The notes beneath the pieces are model-generated. The model saw only the letters and a list, made by a program, of their open reading frames with translations, had not been told where the DNA came from and ran no database searches. Positions 34,202 to 45,902 of a stretch of DNA of 64,000 bases are shown in pieces (the stretch's first letter is position 1; every line of letters begins with the position of its first letter). The stretch comes from Apostichopus japonicus (taxonomy: Eukaryota > Echinodermata > Holothuroidea > Aspidochirotida > Stichopodidae): contig NC_092572.1 of the NCBI RefSeq assembly GCF_037975245.1, positions 4,255,501 through 4,319,500 on the forward strand. The letters are read 5' to 3'. The position numbers and the translations under genes were made by a program.

Positions 34202-34281
34202 TACAGTAGATTGGTCATATTATGTCACACCTGATGTTTTAAAGACAGTCATTCTAATATATTGTGTTTTTTCTACAGTGG

Positions 34282-34287
34282 AATAAA
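34282..34287 (+). terminator. Polyadenylation signal of the lectin-like gene
   Basis: AATAAA lies 80 bp after the stop codon. Confidence 0.65.
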
Positions 34288-34473
34288 GTTGCCACTTTAG
34301 CGTCCTGAACAATACGATAGAACCAAAAGTACTCGTACGGTACTTGTTAATTACAACGTTCATGATATCTATATATTTTATTATTATTGTTATTATTATT
34401 ATTATTAGACAAAACCAGAGAAATAACATATGACTCCTAATTGACAAATAAGGAGTAATGTTTTAAAAATATA

Positions 34474-34580
34474 TTGGCATTTTCGGTTCCTCTGGAACCT
34501 TCGTCAGCAAAACTTGACATTCGACTGCCAAGTATTGCTGAAGAAGAGAAACTGAGCTCTCGAAACATATCTGGGACTAT
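34474..34580. mobile_element. Foldback-like segment with hammerhead-like motifs
   Basis: On the minus strand, 34507-34481 reads CTGACGA, a GGTTCC..GGAACC stem, then GAAAA. On the plus strand, 34538-34566 reads CTGAAGA, an AGAG..CTCT stem, then CGAAAC. The inverted paired arrangement matches the element at 2768-2900. Both cores deviate from the hammerhead consensus. Confidence 0.4.
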
Positions 34581-34809
34581 AAAGAAAAAGAAAATCTGAT
34601 CACTTCATTTCTTGGGAAATCCTAAAGCGCTCTAATACACATAAGCACAGAGCCGACAAAAGATACAGATCAATCAAGGAGCGTAGAGAATTTGTGTCCA
34701 ACTGTCGTCATGGCAACCGTTCAAAGAAAGCCCCCTGACAGCGCCGAAAGGAAAAAGTCGTCATTGTAAGATTCAGTTGCCAGATGATCGCCGCAGTGAA
34801 AGGAACACA

Positions 34810-35000
34810 ATGTGTGTGTGAGAGCGAGAGGGGGAGTAGAGCGAGAGGCAGCTGCATGGCTACGTGAGGAGGGGGAGGCGAACGAGAGGGGGGTGGAGCG
34901 AGAGGGGCGCGAGCGAGAGGTGGGGAGAGGTGGAGAGAGAGGTGGAGGTGGGTGGAGAGAGGTGGGTGGAGAGAGGTGGGTGGAGAGAGAGAGGTGGAGA
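34810..35000 (+). repeat. GA-rich low-complexity tract
   Basis: Repeats of GAGAGGTGG-type units; open frames reading Glu/Arg/Gly here are spurious. Confidence 0.75.
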
Positions 35001-35150
35001 GAGGTATGGCTTTAGGGTGTCCGCGTACAGAGCGGAAGGCCCGGGTTCGAATCCCGGTGGAGGCTGGAAGTTTTTTCACTGTTCTTGATTTTCCAACTCA
35101 TTACGATTTTCATTTATATATATATATATATTTATATAGATATATATTAT
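34999..35150 (+). mobile_element. tRNA-derived SINE, copy 1
   Basis: A tRNA-like 3' half with a perfect T arm (CCGGG TTCGAAT CCCGG) ends in GGAGGCT at 35065. It is followed by the shared tail TTTTTTCACTGTTCTTGATT, CCAACTCATTACGATTTTCA and a (TA)n end. The anticodon arm folds as TCCGC, GTACAGA loop, GCGGA. The D arm is degraded, so it is not a functional tRNA. Confidence 0.7.
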
Positions 35151-35158
35151 TTCATTAA

Positions 35159-36020
35159 AGTGGCCATGACACGAAAATTTCAACTTCCTGTCTTTTTGGG
35201 ATCCATCTAAGCATGCTCTCTAGAACATATATCAACCATTCTGCCAGCTAAAAATTTGATTTTTCCCTTCGAAAATTGAGATTTAATTTACCCTCTTCGG
35301 GCTTGAAAAGTTCGTTCGGCTGAAAATTTTCCTAATCTCATGACGTCATGTGACGTCATGTTATGAACACGATTCAGCTCTCGCTGATTCCTCCGAACAC
35401 ATATCATACTTACAGTACGACAAGTGTACATAAATACACAAAACAATCGATAACAAGTTACCGCGAAATCAGATCGAAATTTCCCGTGGATTTAGAACCA
35501 AATTCGGTAACTGAAGGTCAAAGTGATAGTGCTGGTGTTGTGCACTAACTTGGTCATAATCGCTGTGTTTTTTCCGTCCTTCGGCCATCGATGAAGGCTA
35601 ATTGCATGGGTTATGACATTTGTGCAGCCCCCAACAACACAACGGACCGGCATTTCTCTCGGATATTTTACAACATGTTGTAAAACAAACTTGAAATTTC
35701 TAGCGATAAAGCGTAATACAGTGGTTGTTCTCTTAGTGCAAATGTGCGTGTATGTGTGAGGTATGATCGTCGCGCATCCGGTACGTGCCTGGGCCTGGCA
35801 CTTGTGTTCCTAACATGACGTCATCATTGTCTTGTTTTGAAATCGCATTTTCAGATATCTATTTTCGGATGCGAATATTAAAACGTTAATTTCTAATTAG
35901 TCCTTGAGATTTTCAAGGCGATGAGGATAGTTTTGCACAAAGAATTTCTCATAGATTTAGCCTTGGATGTATTGATCTTGTATCTTGATTAGTTGGATTT
36001 TTCGTGTCATGGCCTCTAGT
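35159..36020. mobile_element. TTAA-flanked inverted-repeat element, short form (862 bp)
   Basis: The left end reads AGTGGCCATGACACGAAAA after TTAA (35155-35158). The right end reads TTTTTCGTGTCATGGCCTCT, then AGT and TTAA (36021-36024). It matches both ends of the 3.2-kb element at 40250-43449 over several hundred bases and lacks the middle, so it looks like an internally deleted derivative. TTAA targeting is typical of piggyBac-type elements. Confidence 0.8.
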
Positions 36021-36029
36021 TTAAGCCCA

Positions 36030-36294
36030 TCTTCACTTGCGTTTCACTAGCTACCAGCCACTCCCCACGGGCGAGAAAATGATCTAAGGGAGCAGTGTTC
36101 TTGTAGCCCCGCCCCAATCTTCACTTGAGTTTCACTATCTACCAGCCACTCCCCACGAGCAAGATAATGATCTAAGAGAGCAGTGTTCTTGTAGCCCCTC
36201 CCCAATCTTCACTTGAGTTTCACTATCTACCAGCCACTCCCCACGAGCAAGATAATGATCTAAGAGAGCAGTGTTCTTGTAGCCCCGCCCCCAA
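36030..36294 (+). repeat. Tandem repeat, 3 copies of 88 bp
   Basis: The unit is TCTTCACTTGAGTTTCACTA, CTACCAGCCACTCCCCACG, GATAATGATCTAAGAGAGCA and GTGTTCTTGTAGCCCC. Copies start at 36030, 36118 and 36206. Confidence 0.88.
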
Positions 36295-36859
36295 TTGTGG
36301 TCAGACGTATGAACTGCTTGAGACATACCCCTCTGGTTTAACGGTTTGAAAGAAGGCGTCGCTAGCCACCATGACGCGGTAAGTTGAATCTCACAACATA
36401 TATATTTCGTAATAAAACAGCTTAAATTTATATTTTTGTCGTACTTTCTGATAAATCGCCATTGAATTTGGCACCTTTTTTTCATGGCTCCAAAAAGTGC
36501 CTTTAAATTAACCGTGAGCTTGACTTCGTTACAGGAGAAAATGCACATTGTGGGTAGACTTTTGTAGATTAGTTTATGCTTTTTTCATAGATACCAAATT
36601 TGCGATTAGAAATGCACTAGTCTTGTCAATAACCAACTTATCAACTTACGGCAAAACACAGCGTTATGTAATACAGATGTTAGGACTTTGTATTGGCTCT
36701 GCGTGTAAATGTAATGATGTTCATTGCTTTAGTCGTGGAAAAACGCCCATGTCAAACTATAGTGTACACACCTCATGCTTCATATTCATTATAATACTAT
36801 AGCCCTGAAATATAGAAGCAGAAAATGCTCATCTTCTTTCAACTCATTATGTAGCCTAG

Positions 36860-37220
36860 GAAAAAATTACCTCACATTAACCACGGCAAAACACCAGCTT
36901 TTTCCATGGTAAACTGTTGTACAATGCCACAATTTGACTGGGATTTTTGGTCCTATTGATGCGGTTTACCACAGTTTTCGCATTTTACCATACCACAATT
37001 TTGCCATGGTTCCTCTCACTTTCTATGTCATCTTCATCATGGTTTTATCTGAAATTTACCCTATGTGTACTATGGCATTACCATAGTTTTACCCTAATTA
37101 ACAACAATTTTACCCTATATAGCTGTTCCAAGGTTTTACCCTAAAGGGTTTACCCTAATTGTACCACAGTTTTACCCTAAATTTACCAGAGTTTTATCCC
37201 AATTGCACAACTGTTTCCCA
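36860..37220 (+). repeat. Degenerate short repeat of TTTACCCTAA / TACCACAG type
   Basis: Many imperfect copies of TTTACCCTAA and ACCACAGTTTTACC at irregular spacing of about 20-26 bp. It does not form a clean telomere-like array. Confidence 0.55.
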
Positions 37221-37642
37221 ACTTGTTTTAACTCTAATCAGTACACCACAAATTACCTTAAATTTCACCCATTGGTGGATTGTATCATTGGGCTAGTTGA
37301 AACATGCAACAAAGCAACTCATACTGTATGTCATGATGTCTTATGTATATTATGGCATACTATTTTATTTGCACCAGATTTGGTCAATATGCTGCAGTCA
37401 AAACATGCATGACAACAAAATGAAGGTTAAACAGTCTTACAGTTTATGGTATGTACAGTTTTTGTCAAGTAAAATAAGTATGTGCCATAAGTTTATTCTA
37501 TTGGGCTACTGTGGCAAATTCACCACGTGTTACTCCAATTTAACCACATTTTACCGCTGTAAGACTAAGGTACATTTTTTAGCTTGGAGCATATATAAAC
37601 TTTTCTTATATCTTATACAGGGTGATATATTATTGTATTCAT

Positions 37643-38545
37643 GTACTTTTTAATTGTTGCACCAAACCTCCTTGCCATTTCTGGACTTGCCTTTCATTTA
37701 AACACTCCTTCCTAATTACCTTAAGTCTTTTCATAATGTTTAAACGCTATGTTTTGTTGTCTTGTTACTATTCACTAACAGTTTTACTTCTCAAAGTTTT
37801 ATGAATTATGGACGAGAAATAAAGAGACAAAACAATTTCTTTTGGTCATTCTTAAAAAAGAAAGTTCTGTGACCAAACGTCCCTCAACGCTCACCTCATC
37901 GTGGTGTCAGAGTGGCAACTACTGTCTTGTCTGGCTATGTTTAAGCCATAATGCCCGCTAAGGTATCATATTTAATTGCCTGTTGTATAACCTGCATGTT
38001 TCCACAAAACTAGTAATGCTTGAAAATAACTTAGTGAAAAGGCCCATGTCTCGATACAATCAAGGCTCCATCAGCCGATTACTAGCAACCCCGAGTGCAA
38101 TTTCAGGAAGGTGAATTTGAAGGGGCAGTGACAGGGCTTGGACTTTTTGCATTGGCAGGGCTTGTACTTGGAAGAGCACCCAGCATGGGTCCATCTTCAT
38201 GAGAGTCTCTAAATAAAATTATTGCTGGTGATAAATGCAAACCAGTGAGTGTCTGTTTTCAGCGAGTAGTACTAAAAGTATCGATTGTTACGATATGGCA
38301 TTGCTTGCATGTATTGTAATGTGTAGATACCGGATGTTCCAAATCGATGTATTGGCAGTGAGTATTTCATGATCTCCAGGCGTCCTTATATATGCCCCTA
38401 TTCAAACAGAAAAGACATTTCACTGTCATGAATAGGTCCTCTTATCATTTGATATATGCATTGAGTTCCATGATATAAGCAATTTAATGCCATTAGTTTT
38501 ATCACGCTTATTAATAGCATTTCGCGCAATACGTACCAACGTGGA
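37643..38545 (+). repeat. Left arm of a 0.9-kb inverted repeat
   Basis: Matches the reverse complement of about 45000-45878 along its length, from GTACTTTTTAA through CTATGTTTTGTTGTCTTGT, AGAAATAAAGAGAC and ATCGATGTATTGGCAGTGAG to CATTTCGCGCAATACGTACC. Divergence is moderate with indels. No coding seen. Confidence 0.8.
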
Positions 38546-39009
38546 ACGGGCAGTCCTCACTGGGCAATGAGTGACTCAGTCGTCCTGAACGATAGCGATG
38601 TTATTTCGTCATCACTATTTATATCACATACGAAATTGGAACCCGTGAGGTGGAACATAGTCAGTTCCTGGTTAGTTATCACTGTGTAGAGGAACTGATC
38701 GGAAATCAATAACTCAAACAAACATATTCGGTTTTGGCTCTCAAGAACAGAGTTTTATCAGCACATCCGAGCTCTACACATACATCATTGTACATCTAAT
38801 AACCGCTTTGAGCCTCATTAGACTTTGCTCACGGGATTGAAAATGGAGAAATGAGAGTATCGCACCATAGTGTACTGCAGATGTAGGGCAGCTTAGCCAA
38901 GTAAGATAAGTGCTATTGTAAATGACGTAGCCTAGCCTATGCATTATGATACCATAGGATTAGGAACTTGATAGCAATACGTTCAACGATTAGTATAGTT
39001 TAGTAGAAA

Positions 39010-40249
39010 AAAACTGAAGACACAAACACTCAGACCCGATGACAATGCTTGTCCAAAGCATTCTTAAACCCATTCACAGTACTTGCAAGTACAACTTTCT
39101 CATACAAACCGTTCCACTCATTCACAACCAATTTAGAAAAAAGTTATGCCGAATATTAGTCCTACTTTGTGACTTTTGGAGTTTAAGACAATGACCTCTG
39201 GTACAACTAATTTAGAAAACGTGAAAAAGTCAGAGAAGGATAATTATTGTCAAAACCATACACAATCTTGAAAACCTGAATCAAGTCACCACGTAACCTC
39301 CTAAGCTCCAGTGTCGTGAGATTCAATAATTGTAACCGCCTATAATAATGAACACTCTTTAAGGAACTAATCATCCTAGAAGCCTTCCTCTGGCATTTTC
39401 GAGTACTTCCTTATGCTTAGCAAAATATGGGTTCCAAGCCGGCACAGCATACTCCAGATGAGGCCTAACCAACTGCTTATAAAGCCTAACTACAATGTCC
39501 TCTTTCAGAAAACTGGAGTTCCTCTTGATCATACCTAAAATCCTATTACCTCTTTTAGCAGCTTCAAGACAATGTTGAGAAGGTTGCAGAGATGAGTCAA
39601 TGTAGATACCTAGGTCTCTTTCAACAAAGACCTCCTGTAACTCCACACAATTAAGATTGTTGGTATACTTTTGGTTACTACAACCAATATGCATCACCTT
39701 GCATTTATCAATATTATAAAGCATTTGCCATCCCTGAGACTAGGAAAACAATTTATCCAATCCGTTTAAAATTTCTCAGAATCGCTTTTGGAAGAGACCT
39801 CAGAATGCAAATTGGTGTCATCAGCAAACTTCTTAGCTGTACACAAAATATATCCGTAAATGTCATTAATATAGGCAACAAACAACAAGGGACCCAAACA
39901 GACCGTTGTGGAACCCCACGGCTACTAGTAACGTACTGCCAAGAAGTAGCACAGCCTTTAAATACCACCCTCTTTTCTATCACAGAGCCAATTCTCAATC
40001 CAAGACAGTAAATTCCCATCGACACCTATACTCTTCAGCCTAAGTAAAGACGCTGGTGTGGAACTTTATCAAAGGCTTTCTGGAAATCCAGGAACACATC
40101 ATCTACAAACCTCTGCCTATTTAGTGTGCTTGTTTCTTCTTCCATAAACTCAAGGATATTAGTGAGACAAGAACTTTTTTGACAAAAGCCATGTTGAGAA
40201 TCTCTGATCAAAGACTGACTGCTGAAGTGACTCACCATAGACATTTTAA
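39010..40249 (-). pseudogene. Non-LTR retrotransposon (LINE), reverse transcriptase part, frameshifted
   Basis: On the minus strand the sequence encodes, with several frame changes, RT blocks DSQHGF, DVFLDFQKAFDKVPHQRL, a GVPQ box (GVPQRSV, normally followed by G), and FADDT. The conserved C-terminal region includes ERDLGIYIDSSLQPSQH and RPHLEYAVPAWNPY. A trailing RLRGDLIQVFKI-type tail follows toward 39010. The frame is broken between 40025 and 39724, so it is a pseudogene. It is separated from its upstream part (43450-43920) by the inserted element at 40250-43449. The clade is jockey/CR1-like; the exact family is not assigned. Confidence 0.85.
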
Positions 40250-40592
40250 AGTGGCCATGACACGAAAATTTCAAAGTCCTATATTTTTGGGATCCATCAA
40301 AGAATGTTCTCTAGAACATGTATCAACCAATCTGCCAGTTTAAAACTTGATTTATCAAGTCGAAAATTGAGAATGAATTTACCCTTTTCGGCGTTTGAAA
40401 CTTTGTTTACTCGAAAATTTTCCGATTAGCATGACGTCATGTGACGTCACGTTTTGAACACATTTGTTGTCGCTGCGTACGATCCTCCAAACATACCATT
40501 CACGTACACAGTAGACAAGTACACATACCACTAGTAGTTACTAAACAAAACACCGATCACAAGTGCGATATCAAATCAATATTTCCTGTGAA

Positions 40593-40868
40593 ATGGCGGA
40601 TCCAGAACCAATTGCGGCAACCGAAGTTCAAAGTGATAATGGTTCTTCACCAGGCAGTGAAATTGGGCTATAATTAGAGTGCCCTTTCTCATATTCGAAG
40701 CAGAGAGTGAAGGCGATGATCATTCCAATATTGAACCGAACGTTGAGGGTGGAGCGGAGGTATTAGAACCGTATCAGTTCGAGCCTGTTAAACGAGCCGA
40801 AATTGAAGCTCCACAACATATCGAAGAAGAAATCCGTTCGAAACCATTGCAAGGAACATGCAACGTGG
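40593..40868 (+). pseudogene. P2X7-C-terminal-domain-like gene remnant, N-terminal exon
   Basis: An ATG at 40593 reads MADPEPIAATEVQSDNGSSP. After a frame change the reading continues SEGDDHSNIEPNVEGG, EVLEPYQFEPVKR and ends ...GTCNV before a donor-like GTAAGAAT at 40869. The PYQFEP motif with an acidic lead is what I know from the N-terminus of invertebrate proteins with the P2X7 intracellular C-terminal domain. It is inside the TTAA element, so it is captured or cargo sequence. The frame is broken near 40670. Confidence 0.55.
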
Positions 40869-41309
40869 TAAGAATTTATTAACGAAGCATTAAAAAACAA
40901 AATCCAGTCCATTTTGTGCATGTGTTGTTGGAATTCGCGGAACACCCTAAACCGTATTGTGCGTTGTGTTACGTTAACTTACAACCCATATGTAGAGTGT
41001 GTAGTACTAGTAGGGTTGGTTGCATACTGAAAGTTTGGCTCGGGCATGTAAGTTGCATTATGCAGCCATGCTAGGTAGGCATATGTGTTATTTCATACTC
41101 ATTATTACTTGGCTAGTACTTTGGCCTGGAGTTTTGCAAATCAATTTTCTGAAACAAAAGAATGTTTCATGATACATGGAAGGTGTAAAATCACAACAAA
41201 TGTAACCATAACTGTACATTGTATGCCTGCTTGTTATTGTGGACATCATGGCCAACACTAATACATTTTGAACTTTCATAAATTTTTTCCCAGGCAGTAC
41301 AGATACATA

Positions 41310-41555
41310 GCCTACGGTCAACAGGTTCAATGATACTTGGGGTTCCTAGCAAGACACGTCAGGGTTGTGCTACCATCATGTGCAGTCCAAAGGATCAGAA
41401 GTGATTTTCCAGCCAATGGTCATTACACTGGATTCAAGTTGCCAGGAGAAAACTCATTGTATAGGAAGCCTTGGTTGAGAAATTCCTCCAGAAACACCTT
41501 TTCTAAACTACGATTGTGTTGGATTATCAATCCGTCAGGGTTCCCGCAGTGTTGA
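41310..41555 (+). pseudogene. P2X7-C-terminal-domain-like gene remnant, C-terminal part
   Basis: Reads LGFLARHVRVVLPSCAVQRI, then RSDFPANGHYTGFKLPGE. The pattern GRHxRVVLPSCxVxxIRxxFP..YTGF is the typical end of the P2X7 cytoplasmic C-terminal domain family, a zinc-binding domain spread as stand-alone proteins in invertebrates. An acceptor-like CCCAGGCAG precedes it near 41298. The cysteine-rich middle of the domain was not found between the two remnants. Confidence 0.6.
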
Positions 41556-43449
41556 TATATTAAAATTCAAGACTTTTAATTCAGGATGAAAAGGTTATTT
41601 TCCAGACCCAACATCAACAATGAAAGAAAAGGCATGTTTTGAAGCATTTGGACAAGTATTGGCGTGACCGTGATGTCATATAATATGTGCATAAGGGAAC
41701 GGGCATTGACCTTTTTAAGGGCATTTACCTCCCAGACGTTTGATTCGTACCTTTAATCTGGAAGCCAAAATATCCATATCACCAATGATATTTGACAGAA
41801 AAGTCATAATAAAGACCAATGGAGGCAGCAGAACTCTTGAATGTTTAGACTTTGTTTCTTCAGCAGCAGTTGGTTTGTTTTGTAGTCTTTCTTCAAAGAC
41901 TCAGCTGTACACCCTGTTAATGGTCTTCGATTGTTTTAATGCGTGTGATGCTGTGTTTCACATTGCCCATCAGTGTTGTACGTGTGGTCGTGCTTGTGTA
42001 ACATTTTTGCATGTGAGTTACTTCGTGCAGTGTTTCTTGGTTTAAATAACCCTTTATTGTATTTGCTTCTGGATTATTCTAACGAATTTGTCACAACAAC
42101 GATTGATAGCGATGGACATGCAACTGCTTTGTAGGCTTAAAGCCAAAAAATTCATGTAAGTTGTTTTCTTTTAACCTCCTTTGATGTCACAAATTACATT
42201 AGTGTAATTTAAGAATGATAATGTTTATGGAAAGTACAGTTTTACTTTTATGTCATATAATACAATGATTGTTGTTAATGTTAGTTCAGATTGTCCAGAA
42301 TGACTGTCTAGAACTGATATTGAATAAATTTTGTTCAATGATTTAACACTTGAACTATGTTGTGTGAATTTTTGGCTCTGTGACTTTAAAATAAATCGCT
42401 TTGAGATTTAATTAAACACCCTTTGGAATAAAATCTTTTTACGTACCTATTTTGACCCATCCCCATTACCCCCACTCCCTCCACAACATAAAAAATGGTT
42501 TTCCTGGAATAGGAATAAGAAATTATTGCTATAACTAACTGATCCAGCATATTCCAGAAATAAATTGGGGCACTGAGATTTGTTCACAAGAAGACGTAAC
42601 CCATCGCTTCTGAAGCTAACCTCATAGCTTATTACTTTTAGTATACAATAGAGCAATGAAGGGGGTGTTAATTTAGATGATACAGTAAAATCTCTTCGTC
42701 TATTGCGACTTCAGTGTAGTAACGCTAATACTATAGTACTACTAGTGCTCGGCGCGCTACCTCCTAAGGATCGCCACTTGCCCCATTGGAGGTTTCCTGT
42801 TCCCCAATCTGGTCTTCAGAGTAGTTTTTTGTGGATTACTTGACAGAAGAATGACTCTTTTATGTCGAACCGTTAAAGTCCATTTGTTTTATTTCATAAC
42901 AAAAAGGAGGGATCGTAGTATGCTTCCGTGAAGTGTTCGCTTCATTCGGAGCTGCATACTGGCTAGGCCCAGTGAAATCGGCGCTGGTGTTGTGCACTAA
43001 CTTGGTCATAATCGCCGTGTTTTTTTCGTCCTTCAGCCATGGATGAAGGCTAATTGCATTGGTAATGATATTTATGCAGCCCCAACAACACAACGGACCG
43101 GCATTTCTCTCGGATAGTTTACAACAGTTGTAAAACAAACTTGAAATTTCTAACGATATAGCGTAATACAGTGGTTGTTCTCTCAGTGTAAATGTGCGTG
43201 TACTGTATATGGAACCGTATGATCGTCGCGCATCCGATACATGCCTGGGCTTTGCACGTGTGTTCCTAACATGACGTCATCATTGTCATCGCATTCTCAG
43301 ATATCTATTTTCGGATGCGAATATTAAAACGTTAATTACTAATTAGTCCTTGAGGCTCAAGGTGTTGAGGATAGTTTTGAACATAGATTTTCTCATAGAT
43401 TCAGAGGAAGTTACTCTCGATGAGTTGGATTTTTCGTGTCATGGCCTCT

Positions 43450-43920
43450 TTAACAATATACTCCATGACCTTACAAACAACACTATAGTGAGACTAACGG
43501 GCCTATAATTATAGGGCTTAGACTTATCGCGATTCTTCCACGGAACATGATTTTCCATGATGACCTTTAATTTATCAGCTAAACAAATCCAGGATTGAGA
43601 AGCACTCATATCTCTAAACAAATTAATCCAATCTGTAGCCTTTAGTAAAGTTTTAATTGCCTCTGAATCTGATCTCGAAAAACCAGGGACTTTTTCCTTG
43701 CTTACAGAATTTGGGACTTTGCAAACAACATCAAAAGCTAGTATATCATGATCGCTAGTTCCTAGTTTTCCTAGACCCGTCAAATCAACATTGCTTGGAT
43801 CAGAACTCAAAACAAGATCCATGATGTTATCCCCCTAGAATGGAAAATAGCATGTTGATGTTCCTACTACTGGAACCATCTATTCAATTAATGTCATTTG
43901 TGTTTATCATATCTACAAGG
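43450..43920 (-). pseudogene. LINE remnant upstream of the insertion: endonuclease end and start of RT
   Basis: On the minus strand: DLVLSSDPSNVD, then LGTSDHDILAF, the GxSDH box of the apurinic-type endonuclease. Later NYRPVSLT, the first RT block, occurs, with the region between shortened relative to full-length elements. One frame change occurs before the insertion point. Same element as 39010-40249. Confidence 0.8.
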
Positions 43921-44999
43921 TTTTTAGAATTCAGACCTATATGAACCTAGAATAAATTTCTACAAGAAATACCCTACTCAGTTATGAGGTGCATGCTTGC
44001 AAATGTATAAACACTTTGACCCCTTTTGATCTTTAACTTTCACAGATGAGAATAGGGTTATTGTACTCACAGACCTGGATCTACATTTCAAGTATGAAAG
44101 AAATACTTTTATAGTTCTTGTTTTAACAAAGTTTTCACACAATTATCTCTGTTGACCTCACAAGAAATGGTTCTTGTACTCAATATAATGGATCAACAAA
44201 CACAGTTAATCCACCATGAACTTTTTGAATTACTGTGTTTACAAGCAGGTGTCCACACACACACACAAACACACACCATCACCATCTCATAGAATCCTAT
44301 CACCTCCGACGATTGAATAATGAAGAAATATCAAGAAAGCAACAGAAGCATAACTCACCATGTTTTGTTACATTCAACTGTAAGTTGCTCATCTCTCCTT
44401 CAGAATCAGCACATGAACAGGTAACATACTAGCATTCTTGATATACTAACACACCAGACAGTGGCATACAGGATACACTAAGGACACCATCTTCCACATC
44501 CTTGCAGCTTGGTGTGCTGTATGCATAAATTAAACCTGTAGGTTCTTCAAAGGCAATTGATGAGTGTGTCTGACCCTCAAAGAATGGTCTGTTGTTTATT
44601 CCTACAACAATAAGAAAGGACAAGATTTGAATACTTTGCTACAAAGCACTCCTGTATCAGTCACAATGCATCAAGAAAATTTCTCTTCAGCTTTCAACAG
44701 TGCTCAGTACTCCATTTTGGCCATTGGTAGGTTGAGAGAGATGCTTGTTTGCCACCTCTTAGAGACCTTGTCAACATCAGCAAAAAAATACCATCAAAAC
44801 AAAGTTAAATGATCAACTGAACTACAGTACCCTTGAATGTCAAATGATCAATGAATCTCCTAGCGTGACAATCCCTCCCCCCCTACCACTACGCTAAACC
44901 GGCCCGTTTGAACTCCTTATGGTTCATATTATGCAAGAATTCAGACCGAAATTAACTTGAAGTGAAGTTAAGAGAAGATAAAGTTATATAGTCCATATG
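43921..44999. other. Unassigned stretch inside the inverted-repeat arms
   Basis: No coding or repeat recognised with confidence. Small open frames at 44235-44432, 44429-44623 (minus) and 44564-44812 lack domains. Confidence 0.45.
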
Positions 45000-45878
45000 G
45001 TACGTATTGCGCGAAATGCTATAACTAAGCGTGATGAAACCAATGGAATTGAATTGCTTGTATCATGGAACTTCGTGCTTATATCGAATTATAAGAGGAA
45101 CTTTTCATGGCCGCAAAATGACCTTTCTTAGCTGTGTGGATAGGGGCATAAGGACTCCTGGAGATCATGAAATACTCACTGCCAATACATCGATTTGGTA
45201 CATCCACACATAACAATAAATTCAATCAAAGTCATATCGTAACAATCGCTACTGTTAGTACTACTTGCTGAAATCAGACATTCAACACTGTTTTGCATTT
45301 ATCACCAGCAATACTTTTATTTAGAAACTCTCATGAAGATGGACCGATGCCGGTGCTCTTTTAAGTACAAGCCCTGTCACCGACTGCAAAGACTACAAGC
45401 CCTGCCAGTGCCTCTTAAAATCCACCCTCCTGAAATTGTACATGGGGTTACTAGTAATCAGCCTATAGAGCTCTGATGGTATCGAGACAGGGGCCTCTGT
45501 ACTGGGTATATTTTGAAACATTGCTAGTGTTGTGGAAACATGCAGGTTATACAACAGGCAATTAAAAATGACAGCTGAGATGTCATTTGGCTTAAAAAAA
45601 GGCCAGGCACAACTCTATAGTTCACCCACTGAAAGGACAGTGGTTGCCACTCTGACACCACGATGAGGTCAGCTTTGAGGGATTTTTGGTCACAGCACTT
45701 TCTTTTTCAAGAATGACAACACCTTTTTGTTGGTCTCTTTATTTCTCGTTCATACTTCATCAAACTTTGAGACGTAAAGCTGTTAGAAAATAGTTACAAG
45801 ACAACAAAACATAGCTAAACATAGAAAGGCGAGTCCTGGAATGGCAATAAAGTTTGGTCGAACAGTTAAAAAGTACAC
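45000..45878 (-). repeat. Right arm of the 0.9-kb inverted repeat
   Basis: Reverse complement of the arm at 37643-38545, with scattered substitutions and indels. The arms are 6.4 kb apart and enclose the LINE and the TTAA element. Confidence 0.8.
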
Positions 45879-45902
45879 AAATACAGTATGTTTATGCAGT
45901 AC

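Larger units (their letters stand above)
40250..43449. mobile_element. TTAA-flanked 3.2-kb DNA element inserted in the LINE
   Basis: Inverted ends AGTGGCCATGACACGAAAA and TTTTTCGTGTCATGGCCTCT lie between TTAA (40246-40249) and TTAA (43450-43453). Removing the element with one TTAA restores the continuous LINE reading frame across the junction (EYIV-K-MSMVSH on the minus strand), which proves the insertion boundaries and the 4-bp duplication. The target site and duplication fit piggyBac-type integration. No transposase was recognised. The interior carries remnants of a cellular-type gene at 40593-40868 and 41310-41555. The last about 500 bp matches 35530-36017. Confidence 0.88.
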
